Below, in pieces: positions 1 to 10,099 of a DNA stretch of 64,000 nucleotides. The notes beneath the pieces were generated by a model, which ran no database searches, was not told the origin of the DNA, and was given only the letters and a program-made list of their open reading frames with translations. Made by a program: the position numbers and the translations under genes. This DNA comes from Diphasiastrum complanatum. Its lineage: Eukaryota; Streptophyta; Lycopodiopsida; Lycopodiales; Lycopodiaceae. Within the stretch, counting starts at the first letter, position 1. The number at the start of each line of letters is the position of its first letter. Where the stretch lies: assembly GCA_029204225.1 (NCBI GenBank), contig MU832044.1, positions 1-64,000 on the forward strand, written 5' to 3'.

Positions 1-1248
1 AGCTGCCGAGTGCTCACATGAAGTTATGAACTCTTTGAAGCTATATGGATGGACCAAGAATACCAAATGAAGGCATTATGATGACCATCATAGGAAAAAG
101 AGTCTTATTAAAATGATGTCGACGGATGGTACCATGCTACCTGTATGGACCGATAGTGCTAAATTAAGGCATAGATATGGTTTTTGATATTATCAACCGT
201 GGGATCATAGAGAATCAAGGCATAAATATGAGTATCGCGGTTTACGAATGCCTTACAAAATGGCTTAGTCATAGGCATCCATACAGTTAATGCCAATTTT
301 GCTTGTTTTGCATGGCCAAGTTATTGTACTATGTTGTACTTGTATATATGTAATGCGGGGGCCAATATCAAAAAAACTTAAATCAGCTCAATTTAAAGGC
401 TTCAAGTCATGGGTTCTAATTGGAGCTACTAAAAGGCTCTGGGGTCTAAGTAGTAACTCGAGGATCTAGTTAGTACTGACATTTTTCACTTATATAATTA
501 ATTTCCCGTAATCATTGTGTTGGGTCCTTGGTCTTATAGAATATATAAAAATAACCAGTTTTTCCGAAACTATTTGCTGTTAAGGTGTGTGAGTATGTGC
601 TCTTTATCCACAAATGTGAAGAAGATATACACTACATTGTGATACAAAGATTCCTTGTGTGTTAAATCAATCTATTGTGTGTGAGTGATCCAATTCCAAC
701 ATATTATATCATAGCTAGAAGATTCTATGCCTGTTTGATCTGTTCGTGAAGGAGAAATCTTGGTTGAGGAAAAATCAATCTAGTGTGTGAAGGAGAGAGA
801 AGACTAGTTCTGTGTGTTTTTGGAGAGAGAAAGGTGTCAGAAGGTTGAAAGCCTTAAATTATTGTGGAGAACAAGTTTTGCCTACTTGAATGGAGAGCCA
901 GTTTCATTTTGTTTCTGTTGAAAACCCTCAAGGGAGTGCTCACTGCTTTTAGAGCGAGGTGTGGGGGGTGGGGTTTTAAAAGGCAGGCCAAAATTTTCAC
1001 ATGTGTGAAGTATTACAGTTAGAAAGTGTACTATCGAGTGTGAAAAGTGCAAGTTGGTTATTAGAAAAACTCGTGCACGGTACCGAGAAAATCACTTGTA
1101 TCAGCCAAAAGCCAGTTTCTCAAGGAAGAAATTAGGACACATGAGTGTAAGGACTGACATTCCACACATGCAAGATTCACACACGATTCATTTTTTTTGG
1201 TACTATCAATATAGTAGTACATCACGGGTGATTTACATGTTGTGAAAT
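1..1248. other. No gene recognised; AT-rich leader
   Basis: I see no protein-like reading frame or RNA gene here. The stretch lies upstream of a plus-strand copia gag remnant. Part of it (roughly from 480, where several short GTGTG-rich purine/pyrimidine segments occur) could be an LTR and untranslated leader of that element. I found neither a clear primer binding site nor a matching second LTR, so this is a guess from position only. Confidence 0.3.
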
Positions 1249-1402
1249 AAGCTTTACAATACGTACACGGCCTAGAAGTGAATAAAAGTGCACTGTAATC
1301 AAGCAAGAAAGCTTTACAATATGTACACGGCCTAGAAGTGAATAAAAGTGCACTTTTATGTACACGGCCTAGAAGTGCACTGTAGTCAAGCAAGAAAGCT
1401 TT
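1249..1402. repeat. 60-bp tandem repeat, about 2.7 copies
   Basis: A unit starting AAGCTTTACAATACGTACAC repeats with a 60-bp period (copy starts at 1249 and 1309). The third copy is shortened and lacks the AATAAAAGTG part. The open frame across it on the minus strand exists because 60 is a multiple of three, so I do not treat it as a gene. Confidence 0.8.
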
Positions 1403-1841
1403 TTGCATGTCACAATTGTGAACCACCTGACAGGGACTGGTCGCTGCAGGACAATCACAGTAGAATGTACGCACAAGGACAGGTCATAATTACAGAAAAG
1501 ACAACTAAAAGATAGCAAGTTGTCCACTTTTTGGAGGTTGCGATAAATGTGGATCAAAGTGTGGAAAACTCAACCTTTAGTGGCTGGCACGTGTGATGTA
1601 CCTGTAGTAGGGTACTGTGCCTTGCAAGACTCTCTGTGGACAGGCTGGCATGTGAGAGCAGAAGGCAATTATTACGACTACAGGCACAAATCAAGTTGCA
1701 GGGCCCAAATTGCAGCACTCAAAAAGTGGCAGCAAACACATTCAGAAGCAGATTGGCCCCAGACAGGGGCAATTGCAGGTCATAAAAAGCATTTGATGGT
1801 ACGTATCCAAAGCAACAAAATAGCAGGTGTCCCTAATCATC

Positions 1842-2515
1842 ATGGTTGACATGTTTAGAGAACTATCTCTGGTCAATAATCCAGGCAATTTCAATGGGAG
1901 TAGTTACTCAGTATGGCCTTTCAAAATGAAAAACTTAATCACTGCTAAAGGATATTGGAAGATAGTAGAAGACACTGAGAAAGGATCACCCTTGACAGAT
2001 ACCTACACAGACTGGCTTTCCTGGAAAAGATTATCAAGCTCTCAATTTGATTGCTTTGCCTGTGACAGATCTAGTCATACCCATATCATGAATACAACAA
2101 CATTTAAGGAGACATGGGACATAGTGAAGAATATGTTTGGAACGTTCAACGCATCAAGAGTTTTATCTTTAAGGAATCAGTATACAGCTTGAGAATGATG
2201 GCTTAGAAAATTCTGTGAAATGAAAATACTGGAAAAGATAATTCTAGGGGACAATACTATACGAGTTCATGAAGGGAAGGTACATGTAAATTGCCTAATG
2301 CTGAAATCAAACCATTCAAGGATACGTTTTATGTTCCAAGTGTTACTAGAAATCTGCTTTATGTGGGGTATACTGTTGATCAGGGGATGAAAATAGACTT
2401 TAACAAAAGTGGAAGTGTGATTAATGATATTCACCAGCATGATTATGAAGTTGTGGGAAAAGGAAAGGAATGTGCTGATATAGGTAATGTAGTAGAAGAG
2501 AGAATCTTTTGCTGA
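1842..2515 (+). pseudogene. Ty1/copia gag and protease-region remnant
   Basis: Two reading frames of a copia retrotransposon lie close together. The first (to 2192, first ATG at 1842) has the gag N-terminal pattern of the UBN2/DUF4219 type: an N-F-N-G-S-S-Y-S-V-W motif, then K-M-K near residue 30, and F-K-E-T-W-D before the end. The second (from about 2291) has F-Y-V-P-S-V-T-R-N-L-L, the conserved strand between protease and GAG-pre-integrase. The zinc knuckle and the protease D-S-G that should lie between are missing, so gag and protease were joined by a deletion. No integrase or RT follows. It is a dead fragment of an element whose encoded particle would assemble in the cytoplasm. Confidence 0.8.
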
Positions 2516-3302
2516 AGAGTTTGGTATGTACAAAGCAAAGGTCTTCGTCTCCAGCACCTCTAATATCTTGGGCACCTTCAGCTTCAAGGTCCACACCGAC
2601 AAGTACAGCAGATTCAACCTTGACATCTCTAGCTTCACAAGTGAGTTCTCCATCACTGTCCTTACCAGCCTAAAGGAAGCAGTCACGATTGCCATCTCAA
2701 GGAACACACCACTATCATCGCCAGATTTAAGACAGGGATGGACGAAACCACGAGCTTCCAAAATCACTCGACAAAGGCAAAACAAGAGAAAGGACAAAGA
2801 CAAATATCTTGTAGAAGAATATGCTAAGTGGAAAGAGTCCTTATCAGTATTTCGATGTGTCTTGTCTTTGTAAAAATGTCATGATTTTCTATATGTAAAT
2901 CTCTTTTGTTCAGCTAACTGTTCTATGAATCTTATTTGTATCACTAGTACAAGTTTAAACTCCATGAAGTCTTGCCATGTGGTCATGACAGAGGTCACGA
3001 AGAGCAATCTTCAATGCAATGGTCTCTTTCCTGTAGTGACTAAGCTTTAAGTTCTTCCACCCTGTACAGTCATAAAGTTGTTCTAGTTCAAGAAACATTT
3101 TTACAAACTGCAGCTACTCTTCTTATTGCATGCCGTAGTCAAAACATCATTTCCGTTTGTTTCATGCGACTATTTTATGCAAGTTAATCTGCTGCATATT
3201 TTTGCTGATTTACTTCATCATAATATCAACCAGTTTGCATTACATGCCTAGAAAAGAATCCTGTAAGCAAACATATTCTTATTTTGTCCCATGGTGGTGC
3301 AG
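2516..3302. other. Unassigned stretch with weak ORFs
   Basis: A 115-codon plus frame (2526-2873) and a 178-codon minus frame (2267-2803) overlap here. Neither resembles a family I know, and each is the shadow of the other. The plus frame is rich in S/T, then ends in a lysine/arginine/aspartate cluster. It could be the degenerate hinge region of the copia element just upstream. From 2880 to 3300 the DNA looks intron-like (T-rich, no long frames). Confidence 0.3.
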
Positions 3303-3398
3303 CATGTTGTGAGGGCCCCAATTACAGGAGTTGTGCAATCTGCCAGTGTGCTAGTTGGGCAACAAATCAAGGATGGAGCAGTTCTTTTCAACATTAAG
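3303..3398 (+). CDS. Isolated exon, biotinyl/lipoyl-like segment (candidate)
   Basis: A 96-bp segment is bounded by an acceptor (T-rich tract ending GTGCAG) and a donor (AAG followed by GTTTGTC). It reads open for exactly 32 codons in phase 0 at both ends. The peptide contains A-P-I-T-G-V-V-Q-S, V-G-Q-Q-I-K-D-G and V-L-F-N-I-K. That order (P-x-x-G-x-V, V-x-x-G-x-x-V-x-x-G, hydrophobic strand) is the half-barrel of biotinyl/lipoyl or HlyD-type hairpins in carrier proteins. I cannot name the gene, and the attachment lysine motif is not in this exon. Neighbouring exons were not identified; the plus-strand terminal exon candidate near 13.6 kb has a compatible phase. Chance splice-like sites are the main alternative. 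Confidence 0.4.
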
Positions 3399-3935
3399 GT
3401 TTGTCTTTTACTCCCATAGCAGTAAATTACATGTAGAAATAGGAGTGAGAAGGTTCATCATGGTGGTCATATGTAGAAGTCAAATCGTCTCTTCATTGAC
3501 TGTTATGTTACATAGTCTTCATTCTCTTAATTTATCTGCTCAGAACTGAAGAGCTCCTGTGAAACACTGAACCCAAAATACGCATATGACAAATCCTATC
3601 TTTTTGCGGAATACCCTGAAAATGACCAATTTTCATGTGTAACTGGTTGAGGAAACATTGAACTATCCCAAAGTAAACCTGAGGCCATGTGGTAATCCTA
3701 AGTCCAAGTATTGTTGTAAGATTGGGGTCCCAAATGCATCTTCCACCAGAAAGCGGGCAGTTTAGAACTCAAGTTTGACCACAGTGGGCCTTACTCTTTG
3801 ATTATGTGCATGATATAAAAACTGTTGGATATTCCGTGGCTCGGGGGAGAAGTTGATTGGGGTTTGACTTTCGGCTTCAGTTGGATGGGTGGTTTGGCTC
3901 CACAATAGAGATTTTGGTGCATGCAACAAGATCTA

Positions 3936-3973
3936 GATCTACACTTGGCGATCCTTACAATGGTATCAAAACC
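3936..3973 (+). mobile_element. LTR end plus tRNA-Met-like primer binding site
   Basis: A 24-bp sequence ending CCTTACA is followed, after one A, by TGGTATCAAAACC. The latter resembles the initiator-tRNA-Met primer binding site TGGTATCAGAGCC of plant copia elements, with two changes. The same 24-bp sequence occurs again at 5273-5296. This is what an old 5' LTR border looks like, with CA as the last bases of the LTR. Confidence 0.55.
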
Positions 3974-5272
3974 GGCTTCACATTGCTCAGAAGGTGGAGA
4001 TGCTTTTTTGCAACTTTTTGGTAGCATCTCCTTGTTTTTTCTTCATGGTGGTAGAATTGACTTCCAAGTGAGTGGCTTCTCTGATTCTTGATTGCTTTCA
4101 GCCAATGTTTTTTAAACCCGTTTCGGACGTCATTTGGAAACATGTTTGAAACACTTTTCAAACAAGAGGTCCAGGTTCGAAACGAATTTTTTTTTGGGGT
4201 TTTTTTGAAAATGTGTTTTTATGGGTTTTCGGGGTTTAGACATGTCATGTAAAGATTAGTACTAAGCAGCTTCACCCCCGAGCCAAGGAATAGGAAGTAA
4301 GAGTAGAGTGACATGCAAGACCTAAACTTCTCGAAAGTGCTTTTCATTGCTATTGATACTCTACACATGCATTAACAGTCCTAAATCCATGTGTTAACTC
4401 CACTTAGTGGGCCTCACAAGGTTATTAATTACATTACTGGCCTTGTATGGAATAACGTGGCGTAATCAATAATCTCGAGTACTGGAGTACAATGTATCCA
4501 AGTCTAGGATTATGCCGAATCCTATATGCAGGATGTGGACGTAACACATGGAGTCCAAAAATATTTTATGATCTGAGAAAAAGTCTAGATTGTAATAGTG
4601 TGGGACACTCATTACTAACTTTTTTATAATCTTTTAATATTTTATACATCGTCTTCTGAGGAACTTTTTGATTGAAATTATGGAATTTCTTTTAAACGGA
4701 GGGATGAAGTGATTGGAATAAGTCTTTCAAAGGATCAGCCGGTTGCATAGATTTTTTAGAGAAATCCAGATGATGTTCAGAGGTTGAACTATCCAAGTGA
4801 AATAGGGGAACTCTCTAGGGATTGTTGTGAATAATCTGGAACTAGAGGAGTTTTGGGAATTGTCTGTGAGTATTCATGTTTATGGATAGTAGAGATGAAG
4901 ATTGAATTTAGGTTTTGCTGATCGGGTTTACCAAGTACCATTCTATTAGGGATTGTCAAGAATAACCATTGAATTCAGTTGGAATTTTGCTAACTTTATA
5001 ATCTCTAGATTTTGTTCTAGATTGTATAAAGTTTCTTGTAGTTGAAGATGGATATTGAAATGGTTTTGGTATGCCTTTTGTCTTTAATTACCTGATTGAT
5101 CGCAGAGTTGGATAACTCATATTTCTGTTAGGAATCTGGTTTATAGAATCTTCTTAAAATCTAGTATATTTTTCTAGGGAAAAAGATTTTAGAATGATTC
5201 TTATATTTCGTAAATAGTGTGTTAAACATACACTCCAATCCTTTGATGATTAAGATGCAACAGGATATAGAG
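3974..5272. other. No gene; interior of a possible decayed LTR element
   Basis: AT-rich sequence between the two 24-bp LTR-end-like repeats. I find no gag or pol motif. A short hairpin (GGAGATGCT ... AGCATCTCC, 3993-4028) lies just after the primer-binding-like site. If the flanking repeats are LTR ends, the interior is that of a non-coding (TRIM-like) or gutted element. Confidence 0.35.
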
Positions 5273-5296
5273 GATCTACACTTGGCGATCCTTACA
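5273..5296 (+). repeat. Second copy of the 24-bp LTR-end-like sequence
   Basis: Exact 24-base match to 3936-3959. Looser similarity extends about 20 bp upstream in both (ATGCAACA-GAT-TAG). It would correspond to the end of a 3' LTR; the following bases do not continue the primer-binding motif. Confidence 0.6.
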
Positions 5297-6300
5297 GATA
5301 TAGTTATGTGTTCCCTCAAGAAGGTAAGATATGGATATATCTAACACGTCTAGTAAACATGAGGTATGAGAACACCATGATCAGTGACAATTCTACTCAT
5401 AGATGGTCTCTATAATTGAATGGTATGTGAAAAGGAAGTACACCAATATATAGGGTCCACCACATGTCCTAAACCTAACTTGTCTTACAAGCAATTGACC
5501 CAAGAGTCATATACCTAAAAACTCAAGGTCTTTTAGTGACAAGGCATTGGGACCCACAAAGTTAAAAAAGCCCCATGCATAACATGTAGATGAACTAAGT
5601 ACTTGAACCAACGGTTACACAAATCTCGACCGTAAAGGTCATAGTAATCTTAAGGTGACTTATTTACATCTCCATTAACATCTCTGATAGTAAGTACCAA
5701 GTGGAAATGTCAAATGAAATAACAGGAATGCTAAACATGTAAAGCAGTGCTAAACTAAGGTCATTCTAGACAGATAATCTAGACAGATAAAGCACCAAAA
5801 ATCAGCAAAAAAATTGCCTTTTCCTATGGGATTTTGGTAGGGAGATCAGAGGAGAGCTCTTTGGAGGTGGATTACCCTTCTACAAGCAAGAAATTTGCTG
5901 CAAATCAGTCAAAAATAGCTGCAGAATAGGGTTGCAAATTTTCAGCTTTGAAATTTTACAAAGAGTTTCTAAGAAATTTTTCTCATAGCTTCTTCTATAC
6001 TTGACGGATTCCTTTTAAATTTGGTACAAATCTGCCTCATAAGAAAGCGTCTTACTACAATTATACCTTCAGCCTATTTGCAGCCTGAGTGTACACAAAT
6101 TCACATTGATTTGGGCCTTTTTTTCACTTATTTTCAGATTTTTGAGCCAAAAACAAATTTTCAGATTTCCCAGCAACTGTTTATCGATGGTACCTAAAAC
6201 ATTATTTGTGCCAAATTTCAGGAGCCTAACCCTTGCACTTTTTCATGTTCCGCCCCTCCTGCTACATCTATTCCAGTCGGTGCATTTCCACAGCGTCCTC
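5297..6300. other. No gene; low-complexity AT-rich spacer
   Basis: No convincing frame. A motif around 5610-5660 (GGTTACACAAATCTCGACCG...GGTCATAGTAA) recurs loosely at 9057-9095, so part of this spacer belongs to a dispersed repeat that brackets the hAT remnant. Confidence 0.35.
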
Positions 6301-7122
6301 CTGCAGTCACTCAGATGACTCGCTCAGTGCAGACATTTTGTTTTCTTCGCTCTGAGTCGGCGCCGGATGGTCTCTCACAGGGCACCCAAGACATACCATC
6401 CACTTTTTCCACACATCAGGATGGTTTGGATTCTGATGATGAGGACGGTGATGATAGACAACATGGTGAGGCTGGTTCTTTTGGAGCTTCTTTGCCACCA
6501 TCTCTGCAGCCCCAGCATCCCCCGCAGCCGCAGCATCCCCCTTAGCCACCTCAGCCTTGGCACCCCCCTGCCACTGACATACCTCCTCCTGCAAGTAATT
6601 GCGTGGACATATCTCACTTGCTACGGCAACAGTACCCTGCTATTGTATGGACCCCCTGTGCTGCACATAGCATTGATGTTATACTGGGGGATATTGGCCG
6701 CTTGCCCTGGGTTTGCACGATAGCTGATATGGCACTTGCCGTGGTGACATTTATCCCCCGGAAGAGGCGTGCCCTCACCCTATTCCGCACCTTCAGTTCA
6801 CTTGATATGAAGAAACCAGCTCCCACACGTTTTGCATTCGACCTGATTGTCATGCATAGGCTTATTAGAGTCAGACATCAGCTCAGACATATGGCCACTA
6901 GTGCTGCATTTAGGGAGCTGCCTTTCTCTAGTAGGCCTGATGGTTTGAGATTTTTGAGGATTGTGTTTGACGATGATTTTTGGCGTCAGGCTGAGAGCAT
7001 TACATCTGTGAGGAGTCTGTTCTACCATGTTCTGAGGTTAGTTGATAGTGAGGGCAGCACTATGGGCCTTATCTACGAGTTCATGGACAGCTGCTAAAGC
7101 AACATTTTTTCTCCGAGGACAG

Positions 7123-7251
7123 GTATGGAACTTGATGGTCATTTCAGTCATTTGTTGTTTTGGAATCTGTCTATTGTAATTGAAATAGGTTTGCTCTCAT
7201 CTTCGCATCTTCGGATTTATTTGTTGACATGTCATTAACTATGTGAAACAG
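7123..7251 (+). other. Intron 1 of the hAT transposase remnant
   Basis: Starts GTATGG after GAGGACAG and ends GTGAAACAG. Removing it joins K-Q-H-F-F-S-E-D-R to M-V-V-L-R-D-I-W-E-R-R-W, as expected for the family. Confidence 0.7.
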
Positions 7252-7594
7252 GATGGTGGTGTTGCGGGACATCTGGGAGCGCAGGTGGAATTGGTTCCAT
7301 AGGCCGATTCACTCTGTTGCCCACCTGTTGCATCCCATGTGGCTATCTGAGCGGCAGGCATCAGACATGGAGCTAGGTTTGGATTGGTTGAGATATTTGG
7401 ATGGAGCCGCCAGACACTTCACTGACATAGATGCTGTTGAGACACAGTACATTGCCTTCAAGAGGCAGGTTGGTGTGTTTGGCCACCATGCGGCGCTGAA
7501 TCCCAGCAGACGAGAGAGAGCGGTGACTTGGTGGAACCTCTATGGTTCTGCATGCCCAGCTCTACAAAAGCTGGCCTTGCGAGTGCTATCACAG

Positions 7595-7676
7595 GTATTC
7601 CTTACCCATCGAATTTTGGGTGTTAAATGGATGGAATTAACTAATGCACTTTTTTGAATTTTATGATTGTCAATAG
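7595..7676 (+). other. Intron 2 of the hAT transposase remnant
   Basis: Starts GTATTCC and ends GTCAATAG. Splicing joins L-S-Q in frame to D-C-S-S-S-V-C-E-R-N-W. Confidence 0.75.
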
Positions 7677-8830
7677 GATTGTTCCTCTAGTGTATGCGAG
7701 CGCAATTGGAGCACATTTTCTTTGATCCACACGAAAAGGCGTAATCACCTTTCTATTGCACAGATGACACGGCTGGTTTTTTGCAACACCAATGCAAGGT
7801 TGAGTGACAGACTTGCATCTATTGTGGACCCTCTAGAGGTGTTGCCCTCAGATTTTTTACTAGGCGATGATGATCCCACTGATTCCACCACGCCCCATGT
7901 CGAGGGCTGATGTTGCGACTGACATTGTAGCAGAGACAGAGAGAGAGATGTTGTGGGTTAGACGGTTATTGATGGACAGAGTGGGTCATGATCAGGATAC
8001 AGGTGCTGGCTAGGGGACAGGTATGGGCATGGGTGCTGATGAGGAGGATGAGGATGATGATGATGATGATTTGGGTATTCTTGCACTAGGATTGGAGACC
8101 ATGGTTGAGGCAGAGCTTGAGCCAGAGTATGAGGCAGACATAGGCTATGGCCTGGAGGATGATCGATTACAGAGGATGATGGTAGGGATGTATGAGCCAC
8201 CTCTACCAGAGCAGGATGTGTATCGACCTGATCCACTATCAGAGGATATACAACATGAGAGAGAGACAGTGGATGCAGCACATGTTGGGAATGCTGACCA
8301 TATGGCACATGACGCTTTTGCAGGGGATATAGCAGAGCGTGGAGATGCTTGTGCCACAGTGGGAGGGATTGATGGTGTGCAGGATCACAGGCCCCTGTAG
8401 ATGTTCATTTTGATGATGATGCAGATCAGACCCGCCGTGTTCGCCAGAGGACCATGTCAGACCTCCTTCGGTATGGAGATGATGAGGATGCCATTGATGA
8501 TATAGGGTGGCTCTCACCACATGCACGTACGCAGCCACATCCAGCACCATCAGCTGCTGGTACACATACAACTGCCACTCGTACGGCTCCTACTCATGCA
8601 GCTCCCAGGCATACAACATCGACACATACATCTGTAGGAAATAGAAGCCTAAGGATCCAGAATCTTAACTATTCAATCACACAAAGCATTCTCAAAAGAA
8701 AGAGAGAGATGGCTAGAAACCCTCTTGTAGAAACTCGTGGACAGCCAAGGAGAATAGTCAGTATTGCTTACAAAAGTGTCTCATACAAATGAGATGCACA
8801 CAATAGTCCAAGATGACTATCTAACTTCAT

Positions 8831-8899
8831 GACTATTGGCTTTCCAACTACTTGACTATTGGCTTTCCAACTACTTGACTATCGACTATCCAACTTTCT
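8831..8899. repeat. 23-bp tandem repeat, three copies
   Basis: Units GACTATTGGCTTTCCAACTA+CTT at 8831 and 8854 are identical; the third, at 8877, is diverged. The repeat lies just beyond the hAT tail. Confidence 0.85.
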
Positions 8900-9470
8900 A
8901 TAAGTTACATAGAAAGAATAAGGTACCTCCAATATGTCAGGTTGGGGTACTTAATGTCACAATTAGGCCTAGTGGAACCATGAGTTCCTACCAAGTTAAT
9001 TTCATACTAACTTAGCTAACTCTAAGTTTAGTAGGCCTAATATAATAAATGACCATGGTTACACAACTCTCGACCTTTTGGGTCAAAGTAACCTATGGTA
9101 ATGTAAGCAATTCCATTTACATTCCAATTCCCTCCTTAAATGGAAATGCATAACATAACATGAAGTAACTTCTCGAAAGAGAAAAATGCAACTTGCTGTC
9201 CGAACTTCATGTTGCCAAATAAACTTCGCACCGAAGTAGTCGAAATCTCATCCCCAATCATGTCCAACATATAAAAGGAAAAGAATGCGTAATAATGAAG
9301 CATCAAGTCGAAGGGTGAGGATTTGCATGCTCCATCCGAAGTAGGGAACCAACATAAACTCGGCAATAAGTCGAAACATGGACTTGTAATCCATCATAGG
9401 CTCCCACATTATTTGAAAATACTTCCTATCATAAGGACAATAAAAAAAAGTACCAAACTCTTTTGACATC
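8900..9470. other. Spacer, no gene recognised
   Basis: Contains the GGTTACACAACTCTCGACC motif also seen near 5.6 kb. The minus-strand frame (9136-9366) has no family signature. It is probably LTR or flank of the minus-strand copia debris that follows. Confidence 0.35.
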
Positions 9471-9479
9471 ACACCCTCC

Positions 9480-10090
9480 CGAACCTTACCATCAATGACT
9501 TGCTCACATAGAATAGGCAATGTACCAACATCATGATGAAGAGTAAGTGTAGAACCAAAAAAATCAGCAAGAGGTACTGATTTAAAAGAGGCATGTGCCT
9601 TCCCTTCGTAGTAAGACATTTCTTTGTTGTCCTGCAAAGTCTCCAATAGCCGACAAGGAACTGTTATGGGCTGTTCAACACTTTGCTGCCGAAAATGTTC
9701 CCAACATGGACCATGTTGTCCATAATCTTCCGCAGGCTGTTCCCGAAGCATAATGGACTGCTCATGATGTAAAATGGGCTGTAAATGACCAAAAGAAGAT
9801 GACTGAACCTGCTGTCCAACAACTTCATCATAAAAATTTGGCAAACTATCAAGAGATGCATCAATGATGGTGTCATCAAAGCTGTCCCTCGAAGAGGTAT
9901 GGGATGACATAGAAGATTCTTCAAGTAATGAAAAATTCTCTCAATCAAATGCTCACTCTTAACACTTTGAACAAAAGTACTAATTGACACATGTTGACTC
10001 CCTCCTCGATTAGTACAAAATGGTTCCAAAGAGTGCTCGAATTTTTCAGCCTTTGCTAAAACATCAAATTGAAAAGGTTTCGCAACTTTC
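9480..10090 (-). pseudogene. Diverged second copy of copia integrase-RT hinge
   Basis: The minus frame aligns motif by motif with the hinge of the neighbouring copia element. Examples are L-Q-P-I-L-H-H-E-Q against L-Q-P-I-V-H-Q-E-K, R-L-L-E-T-L-Q-D against W-L-L-Q-T-L-Q-D, and Y-Y-E-G-K-A-H-A-S against F-Y-E-G-K-T-R-A-S. Upstream, E-H-S-L-E-P ... N-R-G-G matches G-H-S-L-K-I ... D-R-G-G of the integrase core, so the second integrase aspartate has become asparagine. Frameshifts break it. It is a related, older copy lying end to end with the better-preserved one, probably through element-element recombination. Confidence 0.65.
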
Positions 10091-10099
10091 ACTTATGCA

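Larger units (their letters stand above)
6315..8720 (+). pseudogene. hAT-superfamily transposase gene, three exons, decayed
   Basis: An Ac/hAT-type transposase. The frame opens with an acidic/proline-rich stretch interrupted by a TAG at 6543-6545. It then reads W-T-P-C-A-A-H-S-I-D, P-T-R-F-A, and D-D-D-F-W-R, followed by L-R-L-V-D-S-E and M-G-L-I-Y-E. These are the DUF659/hAT core motifs. Two introns are still recognisable (7123-7251 and 7595-7676, both GT-AG), joining R-R-W-N-W-F-H and A-L-R-V-L-S-Q to C-E-R-N-W-S-T-F-S and H-T-K-R-R-N-H-L-S, the C-terminal dimerisation domain. Damage: a one-base frameshift just before intron 1, another after codon TGA 7908-7910, and a TAG near 8010. An aspartate/glutamate-rich tail follows in the shifted frame. 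No N-terminal BED finger or terminal inverted repeats were found. The enzyme would act in the nucleus by cut-and-paste transposition. Confidence 0.85.

Noticed and set aside
1061-1474. 137-codon minus ORF with repeated C-K-A-F-L-L-D-Y
   Set aside because: It is produced by the 60-bp tandem repeat; it has no family signature and no promoter.
8023-8400. Separate acidic protein gene
   Set aside because: It continues the hAT tail in a shifted frame; an independent promoter or family is not visible.
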